From Chloroflexota bacterium (lineage in GTDB: Bacteria > Chloroflexota > UBA11872), in NCBI GenBank assembly GCA_026706485.1, contig JAPOYR010000009.1, positions 124,001 to 188,000 of the forward strand: a DNA stretch of 64,000 bases, in the 5' to 3' direction. The translations under genes were made by a program, and so were the position numbers. Each line of letters begins with the position of its first letter. Within the stretch, counting starts at the first letter, position 1. Positions 20,803-28,706 of the stretch are shown piece by piece. A model generated the notes under the pieces. It saw only the letters and a list, made by a program, of their open reading frames with translations. It ran no database searches and had not been told where the DNA came from.

Positions 20803-21588
20803 ATGCGGGGCCGCGTGATCGTGGGCACCGCCAATTGGAACGACCTGCGCGGGTTCTATCCGCGCGGGACGAAGCCGGGTGACAAGCTGGCGGCCTACGC
20901 CACGCGGCTGTCGGGCGTGGAAGTGAATGCCACCTTTTTCCGCATGATCGCCCCGACGGCCGTCGCCGCCTGGGCGGACCAGACGCCGAACGGGTTCATG
21001 TTGAGCCTGAAGGCGCATCGCTTCGTCTCAAGCTGGTTGCGGAATCCGGACAAGGCCGACGCGATGGGCTTTGCGCGGCACCTGGCGATGGCGCGGCCGC
21101 TGGTCGACGCGGGAAAGTTCGCCGGATACCTGCTGCAATTCCCCGGCAAGCCGAGCGCGACGATTGACTTGGAGCGTTCGCTGAGTGTGCTGCGCGAGGG
21201 CTTCGGCGAGTTGCCCTTGGCGGTGGAGCTGTCCGACCCGCCCGACGACGAGCTCGGCGCGCGGATCCCGGAGGCGCTGCGAACCCACAACATGGTGCGC
21301 GTGCGTCACGACCCGTCGGCGTCGGATGCGGCGGCCTTGCCGACGGATGCCGGTGACCTGGCGTACTTCCGGTTCCGCGGTCCGGCGGCTGCTTTGAATG
21401 GCGGTGGCGATGGACGCTTGCGGTACAGCGACGCCCAGATTCAAGAACGTGCCACTATCGTCCAGCGGGCGAGCGAGGCGGGGCAACGGACCATGGTCGT
21501 GTGCTACGGCAAGAAGGACGTGGATACCGCCGACGCCGCGCTGCGGCTGACCGCCGAGCTCGAGCGACTCGGAGTTGCCGTTGGCTGA
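20803..21588 (+). CDS. DUF72 (YecE-like) family protein
   Basis: A 261-residue TIM-barrel-like protein of the DUF72 family, whose biochemical function is not established. The opening VIVGTANWNDLRGFYPRGTK and the segment VEVNATFFRMIAP...WADQTPNGFMLSLKAHRF are the family hallmarks, and the central VELSDPP and later YFRFRGP strands follow. The start at ATG 20803 is chosen from family alignment; a GTG two codons upstream is possible. It overlaps the following acetyltransferase gene by a few bases (its TGA at 21586-21588 lies inside that gene), so they are co-transcribed. Confidence 0.9.
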   Translation: MRGRVIVGTANWNDLRGFYPRGTKPGDKLAAYATRLSGVEVNATFFRMIAPTAVAAWADQTPNGFMLSLKAHRFVSSWLRNPDKADAMGFARHLAMARPLVDAGKFAGYLLQFPGKPSATIDLERSLSVLREGFGELPLAVELSDPPDDELGARIPEALRTHNMVRVRHDPSASDAAALPTDAGDLAYFRFRGPAAALNGGGDGRLRYSDAQIQERATIVQRASEAGQRTMVVCYGKKDVDTADAALRLTAELERLGVAVG

Positions 21589-22732
21589 TCACTCGCCGCG
21601 ATCTCCGAACGCGCCGCCCGTACCCGCTGGCTACGACGGACCGCGGGCGTGCGACCCGCATGAGTTCGGGGCCATGCTCGACCTGCAGAACCTGGCGTTG
21701 CGGACCCTCAACTCACGCGCCGGGGAGCCGACGCGCATGCCGTCCATGGGCTTGGACTGGCCGCACGTCTACTACCCCGCAAACCTCGACAACATCCGCG
21801 TGATCACGCACGACGGGCTGGTCGTGAGCGCGGTGGCCATCGCCCCAACCACGGTGCGCACGCCGCGCGGCCGGCTTGAGCTTGGCGGCATCAATGGCTT
21901 CGTCACGCACCCGGACCACCGCCGGCTCGGGCTCGGGACCGCCGTGTTGCACGACGCGCACCGGGTCATGCGGGAGAGCGGACATCACGTCGCCATGCTG
22001 GGCACGGTGAGCCAGAACTACTATCGCCGCTTCGGCTGGGAAATGGGCACGCGGCAGCGCAGCCACACCCTGGATCGGGCGAACATCACCCTGCTGCCGC
22101 CGAGTCCCGACGTTGAGATCACCGAGGACTGGCGCTCGCACGTGGCGGCGCTGACGGCCATGTATGCGCGCGAACCCATGGGCGCCGACCGCGACGCGCA
22201 CTACTTCACCTTGGTGGCGCAGTCGCGGGCCGACCGGCTGCTCGTGGCGCTGAGCGGAGGCGAGCCGGTTGCGTACATTGCCCAGTGGCAGCGGGAGGTG
22301 CTCGAATACGGTGGCGACGTGGCGGCAACCGTGACGCTGCTGCGGCGCGTGCTGCGCGATATCGACGATCCCCGCGCCAGCACCACCGACCGTCCGCCCG
22401 GCGAGAGCACGGTGGTGACGCTCGACGTGATCGTGCCCGAATCGAACGACGGCCTCGCCGGCCTGCTGCTGGAGACCGGCATCCCGTTCGGCCAGACCCA
22501 TCACTACATGATCAAGGTGATTGACCTGGAGTCGCTGCTGGGTGCACTCGATCTGAACGACATCGAGGCGACGCCGACCGCCGACGGGTGGCGGCTACAG
22601 CGCGGCGACCGCACGCTCGACGTGAGCGAGTGCGAGCTGGTGAAGCTCTTGTTCGGCCCGGAGCGGTTTCCCGACTTCGCGCCGGATCTATTTCCGCTGG
22701 ACTTCTTCCAGTGGAAGCTCGACCGGATGTAA
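21581..22732 (+). CDS. Eis-like GNAT N-acetyltransferase
   Basis: A 383-residue protein with the Eis architecture: an N-terminal GNAT domain (acetyl-CoA loop HPDHRRLGLGTAVL at about 111-124, followed by SGHHVAMLGT), a second GNAT-like domain (from about 175, DWRSHVAALTAMYAREP) and a C-terminal sterol-carrier-like domain ending LFPLDFFQWKLD. Eis enzymes acetylate amines of aminoglycosides or protein lysines; the target here is unknown. TTG 21581 has GGAG about 7 nt upstream and is preferred over TTG 21575. The coding start lies inside the DUF72 gene, so the two are coupled. Confidence 0.85.
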   Translation: MADHSPRSPNAPPVPAGYDGPRACDPHEFGAMLDLQNLALRTLNSRAGEPTRMPSMGLDWPHVYYPANLDNIRVITHDGLVVSAVAIAPTTVRTPRGRLELGGINGFVTHPDHRRLGLGTAVLHDAHRVMRESGHHVAMLGTVSQNYYRRFGWEMGTRQRSHTLDRANITLLPPSPDVEITEDWRSHVAALTAMYAREPMGADRDAHYFTLVAQSRADRLLVALSGGEPVAYIAQWQREVLEYGGDVAATVTLLRRVLRDIDDPRASTTDRPPGESTVVTLDVIVPESNDGLAGLLLETGIPFGQTHHYMIKVIDLESLLGALDLNDIEATPTADGWRLQRGDRTLDVSECELVKLLFGPERFPDFAPDLFPLDFFQWKLDRM

Positions 22733-22774
22733 ATCCGATTCGCTAGGTCCTGCTTCAGCAACCTGCAAAAAGGG

Positions 22775-22830
22775 CCGTTCGTGGTGAGCCTGTCGAACCA
22801 TGAACGGCCCTTCGACTGGCTCACTGCGAG
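22775..22830. repeat. CGTTCGTGGTGAGCC-type palindrome
   Basis: Inverted repeat between convergent genes: the left arm is CCGTTCGTGGTGAGCCTGTC and the right arm begins GAACGGCCCTTCGACTGGCT. It may terminate transcription from both sides. Related copies lie at 10701, 26762, 30395, 58849 and 61573. Confidence 0.75.
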
Positions 22831-22843
22831 CAGGCGAGTGGCC

Positions 22844-24067
22844 TTATGAGGCAAGCATCCCCGGATTCCACCTGATCGCCGTCACCTGGGTGTGCCCGAT
22901 GGCGGCGTCCCACACGGTGCGCGCGGGCTCGTGGTCGCAGCTTCCGACGATCGAGAGCACGTCGCCGTCGTCCAGCGTCACGCTGGCGCTGAAGCCGCTG
23001 ACGCCGCCGCCGTAGTAGAGGTAGACGGCCTCGTCGGCCCAGGTTTCGCCGGAGTCGCGGCTCAACATGACGCGGCCGCTCGGCGGGCCGGGGCCGTAGC
23101 GCGTGTCGTGAACGACGGCGATGGTCCCGTCGCCGGCGACCGCGGGCGCGCCGAAGCATTGGCCGAAGACGGTGGTGAGCTGGCGCAGGTTGCCCCAGGT
23201 GCGGCCCTCGTCGGGCGAATCGGCCAGGAACACGTGCTTCCAGGCCAGATTGCCGCGCGCGCCCTGAGGCTCCAAATCCTCGGGTCCATCGTCCGGCATG
23301 AGGGGTCGCTGGTAGCGCACGACTGCCAGCAGCCGGCCGCCGCCGAGCTCCGCGACCGCGCCTTCGGTGCCCCAGTCGCACACGAGCGAAGGCTCCGACC
23401 AGGTGTGGCCGCCGTCGCTCGATCTGAATGCCAGCAGGTGCATGACGCCGCTGGCGGGAGGCTCCCACACCAGTCGGTCGCGGCAGCAAAAGAGCAGGAG
23501 CAGCGTGCCGCCGTCGATGACCCGCATGGAGTGGTAGTAGCGCTCGTCGTAGCGGGTCGGCAGGGACAGGCTGGAATGCAGGCTCCAACTGCGGCCCTGG
23601 TCGGTGGAGCCCATGATCTCGATGGGATCGGTGCGAATGCCGTCATTCGAGCCGACGTGCACCAAGGTTCCGTCGTCGAGAACGGCAATTGGACCCCGGT
23701 ACGGATACATGTCGAGGCCCAAAGTGGCCGACGGCTCTCGGCCAGCCGCGTCGCCGCGCGAATAGGCCGTCCACGTGCGGCCCTCGTCGTCGCTGCGGCA
23801 CATCAGCGAGCCCTGGTTGACGAATATGGCGCCGTCCGGAGCGCGCGCCGCATGGATCATCTGCGGGTGACCCGCGGGATCGTGTGGCAGCGTCGACTTG
23901 GCAACCGGCACGCGGTGCAGCCGTCCGCCGGTGGCGTGCAGGATGTAGTCGGACGCCTGCATGTCGGCCAGGTCGTCGCCCGACGGCCAGGGCGCGCCGC
24001 CGAGGTTGCCGGTGTCACCCGGCGCGGCGAGTTTCATAGGGTCCGGCTCCGGTATCGGCATTGGCAT
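22844..24067 (-). CDS. BNR/Asp-box sialidase-like protein
   Basis: A 407-residue sialidase-superfamily propeller. Asp-boxes are clear: RSDDEGRTWT near 91, STDQGRSWS near 154, SSDGGHTWS near 214, SPDEGRTWG near 283 and SRDSGETWA near 336. The N-terminal segment HPQMIHAARAPDGAIFVNQG has no RIP motif. A second start, ATG 24037, has GGAG about 10 nt upstream and may be the real one. A DapA/NanA-superfamily gene and a one-helix protein lie upstream on the same strand. Sialidase next to a NanA-like lyase could suggest sialic acid use, but neither protein keeps all the motifs expected for that (see the DapA-family entry). Confidence 0.8.
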   Translation of the reverse strand: MPMPIPEPDPMKLAAPGDTGNLGGAPWPSGDDLADMQASDYILHATGGRLHRVPVAKSTLPHDPAGHPQMIHAARAPDGAIFVNQGSLMCRSDDEGRTWTAYSRGDAAGREPSATLGLDMYPYRGPIAVLDDGTLVHVGSNDGIRTDPIEIMGSTDQGRSWSLHSSLSLPTRYDERYYHSMRVIDGGTLLLLFCCRDRLVWEPPASGVMHLLAFRSSDGGHTWSEPSLVCDWGTEGAVAELGGGRLLAVVRYQRPLMPDDGPEDLEPQGARGNLAWKHVFLADSPDEGRTWGNLRQLTTVFGQCFGAPAVAGDGTIAVVHDTRYGPGPPSGRVMLSRDSGETWADEAVYLYYGGGVSGFSASVTLDDGDVLSIVGSCDHEPARTVWDAAIGHTQVTAIRWNPGMLAS

Positions 24068-24079
24068 CCCCTCTTTTCC

Positions 24080-24136
24080 ACCCTCACCTTAACCTTCTCC
24101 CCGGTCTGAGTAGAAGGGGGAAGGTTGGGATTGGAG
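24080..24136. repeat. Intergenic palindrome (CCTTCTCCCC/GGGGGAAGGTT type)
   Basis: Inverted repeat CCCTCACCTTAACCTTCTCC...GAAGGGGGAAGGTTGGGATT just upstream of the BNR gene. Third copy of the family seen near 1737 and 19235. Confidence 0.65.
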
Positions 24137-24169
24137 TCCACGGGCGGCGTTCCCTAAGGTTCGCGCCCG

Positions 24170-24325
24170 CTAGGCGTCGTCGACCGGCAGTTCCGGAGCA
24201 ACGGCCGTCGGCGCCTCGCGCACGTTGCGCCGCGTCACGACGCGCCACAGCCGGTATCCCAAATCGAGCCCGACCCCGAGCACGATCGTCCCCACGATCA
24301 CAAAGAACACGATCGTCTCGATCAT
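24170..24325 (-). CDS. Single-helix small membrane protein
   Basis: A 51-codon frame from ATG 24325 to TAG 24170. It has one transmembrane helix at residues about 2-22 (TIVFFVIVGTIVLGVGLDLG), then a basic stretch (YRLWRVVTRRNVRE) and an acidic tail (VAPELPVDDA). The positive-inside rule puts the C-terminus in the cytoplasm. No family is recognised. It sits 26 bp downstream of the DapA-family stop on the same strand, so it may be the last gene of that unit. Confidence 0.55.
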   Translation of the reverse strand: MIETIVFFVIVGTIVLGVGLDLGYRLWRVVTRRNVREAPTAVAPELPVDDA

Positions 24326-24351
24326 GGGCGCATCATGCCGGGTGCGGGCGC

Positions 24352-25215
24352 TCAGCCGATGCCAAGCGTCTCACAGAGCCGATCCAGCTTGCACAGCGCG
24401 TCGGTGTCCAAGTGGCTCTCAGCCGGCGCGCGGAAATGGCTGTGGGCGATCACGCCCTCGCGCCGCAGCATCTCTTTGTAGACCGCCCCGCCGATGGCAT
24501 TGAGGGGTGCGATCTCGCGCTGCCAGGTCTCGCGGGCGGCCTCGCGTTTGCCCGCGTGCCACAGATCCCAGATGCGCGCGAACGAGCCGACCAGGGCGGC
24601 GTGGGGCATGGTGCCTTGCGATCCGACTTCCAGCTCCTCGATCAGCGCGCTGCCGCTGGCGCCGCCGATGATCGTGACCCGATCGCCGGCGCTGGCGATG
24701 GCCTCGGCGACGGATTCCGCCGGCGGCGCGCTTTCGACCTTGGCGTATTGGATTTGCGGCACCGCCCGAGCCAGCGCCGCCAGCTCGTCGCCCGAGAGGT
24801 GCGCGCCGGTCATCACCTGCAGGACGATTGGGATGTCGACGGCCGCGGCGACTGTCCGGAAGTAACCGTGAAGCTCCGCTTCCGAAAGGCCATTGGCCGG
24901 CGGAATCAGCATCACCGCCGACGCGCCGAGCGCCTCGGCCTCCTGGCTGGCGCGCACGGCGAGCACGGTGGCGGGATACCCGGTTGACATAACGACCGGT
25001 ATGCGCCCGCGGGCCTGCTCGATGACGACCCTCGCCACCAGCGTGCGCTCGACCTCGCTCAGCTTGGGGATTTCGCTGCCGAAAGCGATTCCCAGGCCGT
25101 GCGCGCCGGCGTCGACGCAGTGGTCCACCTCGCGGCGCAGGCTCTCTTCGTCCACCCGGTCGTCGAGATCGAACGGAGTCTTGAGAATGGGAATGACGCC
25201 GCGAATATCGCCCAT
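24352..25215 (-). CDS. DapA/NanA-superfamily lyase or synthase-like protein
   Basis: A 287-residue class I aldolase of the dihydrodipicolinate synthase/N-acetylneuraminate lyase superfamily. The family start GVIPILKTPFDLDDRVDEES is present, and the Schiff-base Lys is probably Lys159 in IQYAKVES. The GSEIPKLSEVERT loop replaces the canonical GTTGE segment. The Tyr of the usual Y-x-x-P segment is missing (VLQVMTGAHL), so it is unlikely to be true DapA and may act on another 2-oxo acid. ATG 25215 is chosen because family homology starts there; the frame is open upstream to 25314. It is followed by a single-helix protein and, further on, a BNR gene on the same strand. Confidence 0.8.
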   Translation of the reverse strand: MGDIRGVIPILKTPFDLDDRVDEESLRREVDHCVDAGAHGLGIAFGSEIPKLSEVERTLVARVVIEQARGRIPVVMSTGYPATVLAVRASQEAEALGASAVMLIPPANGLSEAELHGYFRTVAAAVDIPIVLQVMTGAHLSGDELAALARAVPQIQYAKVESAPPAESVAEAIASAGDRVTIIGGASGSALIEELEVGSQGTMPHAALVGSFARIWDLWHAGKREAARETWQREIAPLNAIGGAVYKEMLRREGVIAHSHFRAPAESHLDTDALCKLDRLCETLGIG

Positions 25216-25383
25216 GGCCCCTGGCTCCGGTAGCCTGCTGCGCTGCATTGATAGCAGACCACACCGTGGCCTTACGTCGCCAGGGGCCCCTGGTGGCGTC
25301 CGGCGGTCTATCACTTAGCGGAACGCCGCTGCCGTGGCTGAGCCGGTGGCGTGCCGCCGGGCATACTGACGCCCGTGGCTCTG

Positions 25384-25432
25384 CCGTCATTCCCGCCTCC
25401 CTTCCGTCATTCCCGCGGAGGCGGGAATCCAC
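25384..25432. repeat. GTCATTCCCGC palindrome, two copies in tandem
   Basis: CGTCATTCCCGCCTCCCTTC is followed by a complete GTCATTCCCGCGGAGGCGGG palindrome with tail AATCCACC. Same family as 20671 and 32219. It lies between divergent genes. Confidence 0.7.
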
Positions 25433-25512
25433 CGCCACGATGCCTGGAGCGGTCCGGGCGCCTCGCACGTACCCTGCACCTGCCGGGCTGATGCAACGGA
25501 GTCCCTAAGCCA

Positions 25513-26682
25513 ATGACCGCTGCCGCCAGCGACATCCGCGTGGTGACCTTCGACGGTCCCGGCACGCCCCCGGTGCTGCGGCGCGTTCCCCGACCCTCGA
25601 TACCGCCGCGAGGCGCGCTGATCCGCATCGAGGCTTGCGGGGTATGCGGCACCGATTTGCACATCCTGCAGGGGCACTGGCCGGGTGCGCTGCCATGGCC
25701 GATCACGCTGGGTCACGAGCTGGCGGGCGTGGTGGAGGAGATTGGACCGGACCTGCGGGCAGACGCCGCCGGCGTGGCGCTCCGCGAGGGCGACCACGTG
25801 ATGCTGCCGCCGCTCAACGCCTGCGGCGTGTGCGAGGTCTGCGTGGACTCGCCCGAGCGCGCCAACAAGTGCCTAAATCCGACCTACTACGGGCGCAAGA
25901 TCCCCTTCGAGCGCCCGCCGCATCTCTGGGGCGGTTGGGCCGACATGCTGTTCGTGGACCTGGACGCCTTCCCCGCCACCAAGCTCTTTCGGCTGCCGGA
26001 TGACATGCCGCTGATGGTGGGCACGCTGGTCGAGCCCTACAGCTCCGTGACGCGGGCCTTCAACCGGGTGGACGCGCTGGGAATTGGGGCGGGTACCGCG
26101 GGCGCGTCGGTGGTGATCCAGGGCGCCGGACCCATCGGCCTGCTGGCCACCGTCGCCGCGCGCCAGCGCGGGGCCGCGACGGTGGTGACGGTCGGCGATC
26201 CGGAGACGCCGCGACTGGCCCTGGCGCGTGCCTTTGGCGCCGATGCCACCGTGTCGCTCGCGGCGACACCGGACGCCGCGGATCGAATAGCGGCGGTGCA
26301 CGAGGCCGTCGGAGGCGCGGGCGCCGACATCGTGATCGGGTGCTCGGGTAATCCGGCCGCCGGACCCGAGGGCGTGGAGATGCTGCGCGACGGCGGGACG
26401 TTCGTGGAGATGGGGCAGTTCACCGACGCCGGGAGCTTCGACACCAGCTGGCATCGCATCTGCACCAAGGAGATCCAGCTGCTCGGCAGCTGGGCCTTCA
26501 CGCCCCACGAGGTCGCCCAGGCCATGCGCGACCTGCACGCCATCCAGTCCGACCATGACTGGCCGCGCCTGCACACCAACTTCGCCCTGAGCGAGCAGGG
26601 CGTGACGGCCGCGATCGCGGCGGCCACGAATATGACCGCCCTCAAAGCGACAGTGGTGCCGGGGATGGTGGACAGCAGCTGA
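25513..26682 (+). CDS. Zinc-dependent alcohol dehydrogenase (MDR family)
   Basis: A 389-residue medium-chain dehydrogenase/reductase. The catalytic zinc ligands are Cys45 in ACGVCGTDLH and His68/Glu69 in LGHELAG. A structural zinc lobe with four cysteines is present but slightly rearranged: Cys104, Cys107, Cys110 and Cys120 in NACGVCEVC...RANKC. The nucleotide fold follows near 195-220 (VVIQGAGPIGLLATVAA), ahead of TVGDPETPRLALARAFGAD. It oxidises a polyol or alcohol with NAD(P); sorbitol or threonine dehydrogenase-type substrates are likely, but the exact one is not readable. It is divergent from the DapA-family gene across a palindrome-containing gap, and stands alone. Confidence 0.92.
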   Translation: MTAAASDIRVVTFDGPGTPPVLRRVPRPSIPPRGALIRIEACGVCGTDLHILQGHWPGALPWPITLGHELAGVVEEIGPDLRADAAGVALREGDHVMLPPLNACGVCEVCVDSPERANKCLNPTYYGRKIPFERPPHLWGGWADMLFVDLDAFPATKLFRLPDDMPLMVGTLVEPYSSVTRAFNRVDALGIGAGTAGASVVIQGAGPIGLLATVAARQRGAATVVTVGDPETPRLALARAFGADATVSLAATPDAADRIAAVHEAVGGAGADIVIGCSGNPAAGPEGVEMLRDGGTFVEMGQFTDAGSFDTSWHRICTKEIQLLGSWAFTPHEVAQAMRDLHAIQSDHDWPRLHTNFALSEQGVTAAIAAATNMTALKATVVPGMVDSS

Positions 26683-26693
26683 CCAAGCGAACA

Positions 26694-27010
26694 GAAAGGT
26701 CATTCCGAACGGAGTGAGGAATCTAAGAATGCTCTGAAAAAGCCCATGGATTTGACCCCGATCCGTTCGCCCTGAGCGAAGTCGAAGGGCCGTTCATGGT
26801 TCGACAAGCTCACCACGAACGGATTGGGGTGCGGTTCAGGGATTTGTTCAGAGATTCCCTAAGGGCGTTGTGCGTTCTCCCCGCCCCTTAGGTTCCTCGC
26901 CTGCGCCTCGGAACGACAGAAACGAGAAGCCTCCGGTGGCCCGCGCTGCGTGCAGCGTGGGACTGGACACGGGTGAATCTCCAATGCTGCGCGCAGCATG
27001 GGCTACCGGA
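26694..27010. repeat. Repeat-filled gap between the dehydrogenase and acetyltransferase genes
   Basis: No gene is seen in 26683-27045. The gap holds elements of three families: CATTCCGAACGGAGTGAGGA plus ATCTAAG at about 26698-26729 with its facing arm near 26886-26920, CCGTTCGCCCTGAGCGAAGT with its inverted arm at 26762-26823, and two GCTGCGTGCAGCGTGGGAC/GCTGCGCGCAGCATGGG elements at 26933-26962 and 26981-27010. Confidence 0.75.
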
Positions 27011-27045
27011 CCAGAGCACGACCGAATGCCGTACGCTAGCCCCCA

Positions 27046-27603
27046 ATGGACCGCCTTCCGCGCACGATCCGCACGCCGCGACTGACCCTGCGGCCGTTCG
27101 AGCTGCGTGACATCGAGCCCCGCCAGGTCTATTGCAACGACGCCGAATGGGCCCGCTATTTCCCACTTCCGTTCCCCTATACGCGCCGTGACGCGGAGGA
27201 ATTCGTCATCGGACGGATGCTGGACGACTGGGGCAACGACCCGTCGTGGTGGGCAGCCGATCTGGACGGGGAACTGATCGGACACATCGGGCTGTGGCCC
27301 GACCCGCAGAACCGTCACGCGGAGGTCGGCTATGCCATCGCCAGGCCGCGCTGGGGCCTGGGCTTCGCCACCGAGGTCGTGAGCGCCGTGGTCAACGCGG
27401 TATTCACCACCACCGACCTGGAGCGGGTGTACGCCCGCGCCGACGTGCGCAATGGCGCCTCGCGGCGGGTGCTGGAGAAGGTGGGCATGGTCCAGGTCGG
27501 CGAGGTTCGCGACAACCGCGTCGCGCATGGCCAGCGCGTCGACGACGCCTTCTACGCGGTGCTCAAATCCGACTGGCCCCCCGCAGGAGACGCGAGCGAC
27601 TGA
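27046..27603 (+). CDS. GNAT acetyltransferase (RimJ/RimL type)
   Basis: A 185-residue GCN5-related N-acetyltransferase. The N-terminus TIRTPRLTLRPFELRDIE is the RimJ/RimL start. The strand LDGELIGHIGLWP and the acetyl-CoA loop in EVGYAIARPRWGLGFATEVV follow (about 88-107), and RVYARADVRNGASRRVLEKV near 126-145 is the conserved last motif. Members acetylate ribosomal protein N-termini, amino-acid derivatives or antibiotics; the target is not known. It starts at ATG 27046 after a repeat-rich gap and is followed after 53 bp by a PhyH-family gene on the same strand. Confidence 0.9.
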   Translation: MDRLPRTIRTPRLTLRPFELRDIEPRQVYCNDAEWARYFPLPFPYTRRDAEEFVIGRMLDDWGNDPSWWAADLDGELIGHIGLWPDPQNRHAEVGYAIARPRWGLGFATEVVSAVVNAVFTTTDLERVYARADVRNGASRRVLEKVGMVQVGEVRDNRVAHGQRVDDAFYAVLKSDWPPAGDASD

Positions 27604-27656
27604 GCCCGCGCGGCGCTATCATCGCTGCCGTCACCGTCTGCCCACCCCGTAGTTCC

Positions 27657-28685
27657 ATGAACGAGTTTCGCGACTCGACCGACCTCGTCGGCGATGCGGA
27701 CCGCCTGCGCGCCCGCGCCGAAGCGGACGGCTATCTCTTCATACGCGACCTGTTGCCGGTCTCGAACCTGGAGCGCGTGCGGCTGGAGTTTCTCGAGGTC
27801 CTGCGGGACGAGGGCTATACCGACGCCGAGGGCTACCGGGACCAGCTGGTGAACCCCGCCGGGATCCCGGAGGGCCGCGGGAGCATCCCCAACGACACCT
27901 ACGCGCGGCTCTACCTGCTCGAATCGTTCCACGCGCTGCAGCTGGAGCCGGCGTTGCTCGGGGTCATGGAGGCTTTGCTCGAACCCCCGGTGCTCGCCCA
28001 TCCCAGCATCATCTCCCGCGTGATGTTCCCGCAGCGGGAGATGTTCACCACGCCCGCGCATCAGGACTTCCCGCACGTGCAGGGCTCGGCCGATGTCTAC
28101 ACGGCGTGGTTTCCGCTGCACGACTTGCCGGCCTCGATGGGTGGGCTGGCGGTCGCGGCCGGCTCGCACCGCCGGGGCGTCTACGACTATCGACCGGCCC
28201 TCGGCGCGGGTGGCATCGCCGTGATTGATCCGCTGAAAGGCGCCTGGGCGACCAACGAGTTTCGCCAGGGTGACGTCCTCATTTTCCACAGCCTGACGGT
28301 GCACCGTGGCTTGCCGATCAGGGGCGACCGGTTCCGCATGTCCGTCGATGGCCGTTACCAATGCGCTCGCGAGCCCGTGCTCCAACGGAGCCTGCTGCCG
28401 CATATGGGCGTGACGACCTGGGACGAGGTCTACGCCGGCTGGGAGTCGGACGACTTGAAGTACTACTGGTCCGACCTCGAGACCACGATCGCCGAAGTCA
28501 ACGATGTCCATCTCGAGCAGGTGGACGCTCTGACGCTCGAGGAGTTCGAAGACGGGACGCTGCCGCCCGAACTGGTGAACAAATCGCTCGGCGCGTTGGA
28601 GCGAATCATCGAGCGCGACGATCCGACGCTGCGCGAGCGGGCGGAAGCCGTGCTGGCCGCGCATGACGCCGCCGGCGAGTCGTAA
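27657..28685 (+). CDS. Phytanoyl-CoA dioxygenase (PhyH) family protein
   Basis: A 342-residue 2-oxoglutarate/Fe(II) oxygenase. The start ATG 27657 begins MNEFRDSTDLVGDADRLRAR. The N-terminal helix region ends YLFIRDLLP, as in other PhyH proteins. His135 and Asp137 (PAHQDFPHV) and His216 (LTVHRG) form the iron triad, and the Arg-containing segment DRFRMSVDGRYQ should bind 2-oxoglutarate. GGLAVAAGSHRRGVYDYR is the typical mid-domain motif. It shares little beyond the fold with the PhyH protein at 19757. It lies 21 bp upstream of a six-hairpin-glycosidase-like gene, a likely operon partner. Confidence 0.88.
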   Translation: MNEFRDSTDLVGDADRLRARAEADGYLFIRDLLPVSNLERVRLEFLEVLRDEGYTDAEGYRDQLVNPAGIPEGRGSIPNDTYARLYLLESFHALQLEPALLGVMEALLEPPVLAHPSIISRVMFPQREMFTTPAHQDFPHVQGSADVYTAWFPLHDLPASMGGLAVAAGSHRRGVYDYRPALGAGGIAVIDPLKGAWATNEFRQGDVLIFHSLTVHRGLPIRGDRFRMSVDGRYQCAREPVLQRSLLPHMGVTTWDEVYAGWESDDLKYYWSDLETTIAEVNDVHLEQVDALTLEEFEDGTLPPELVNKSLGALERIIERDDPTLRERAEAVLAAHDAAGES

Positions 28686-28706
28686 GCGCTGCGGTCAGGT
28701 GAGGGA

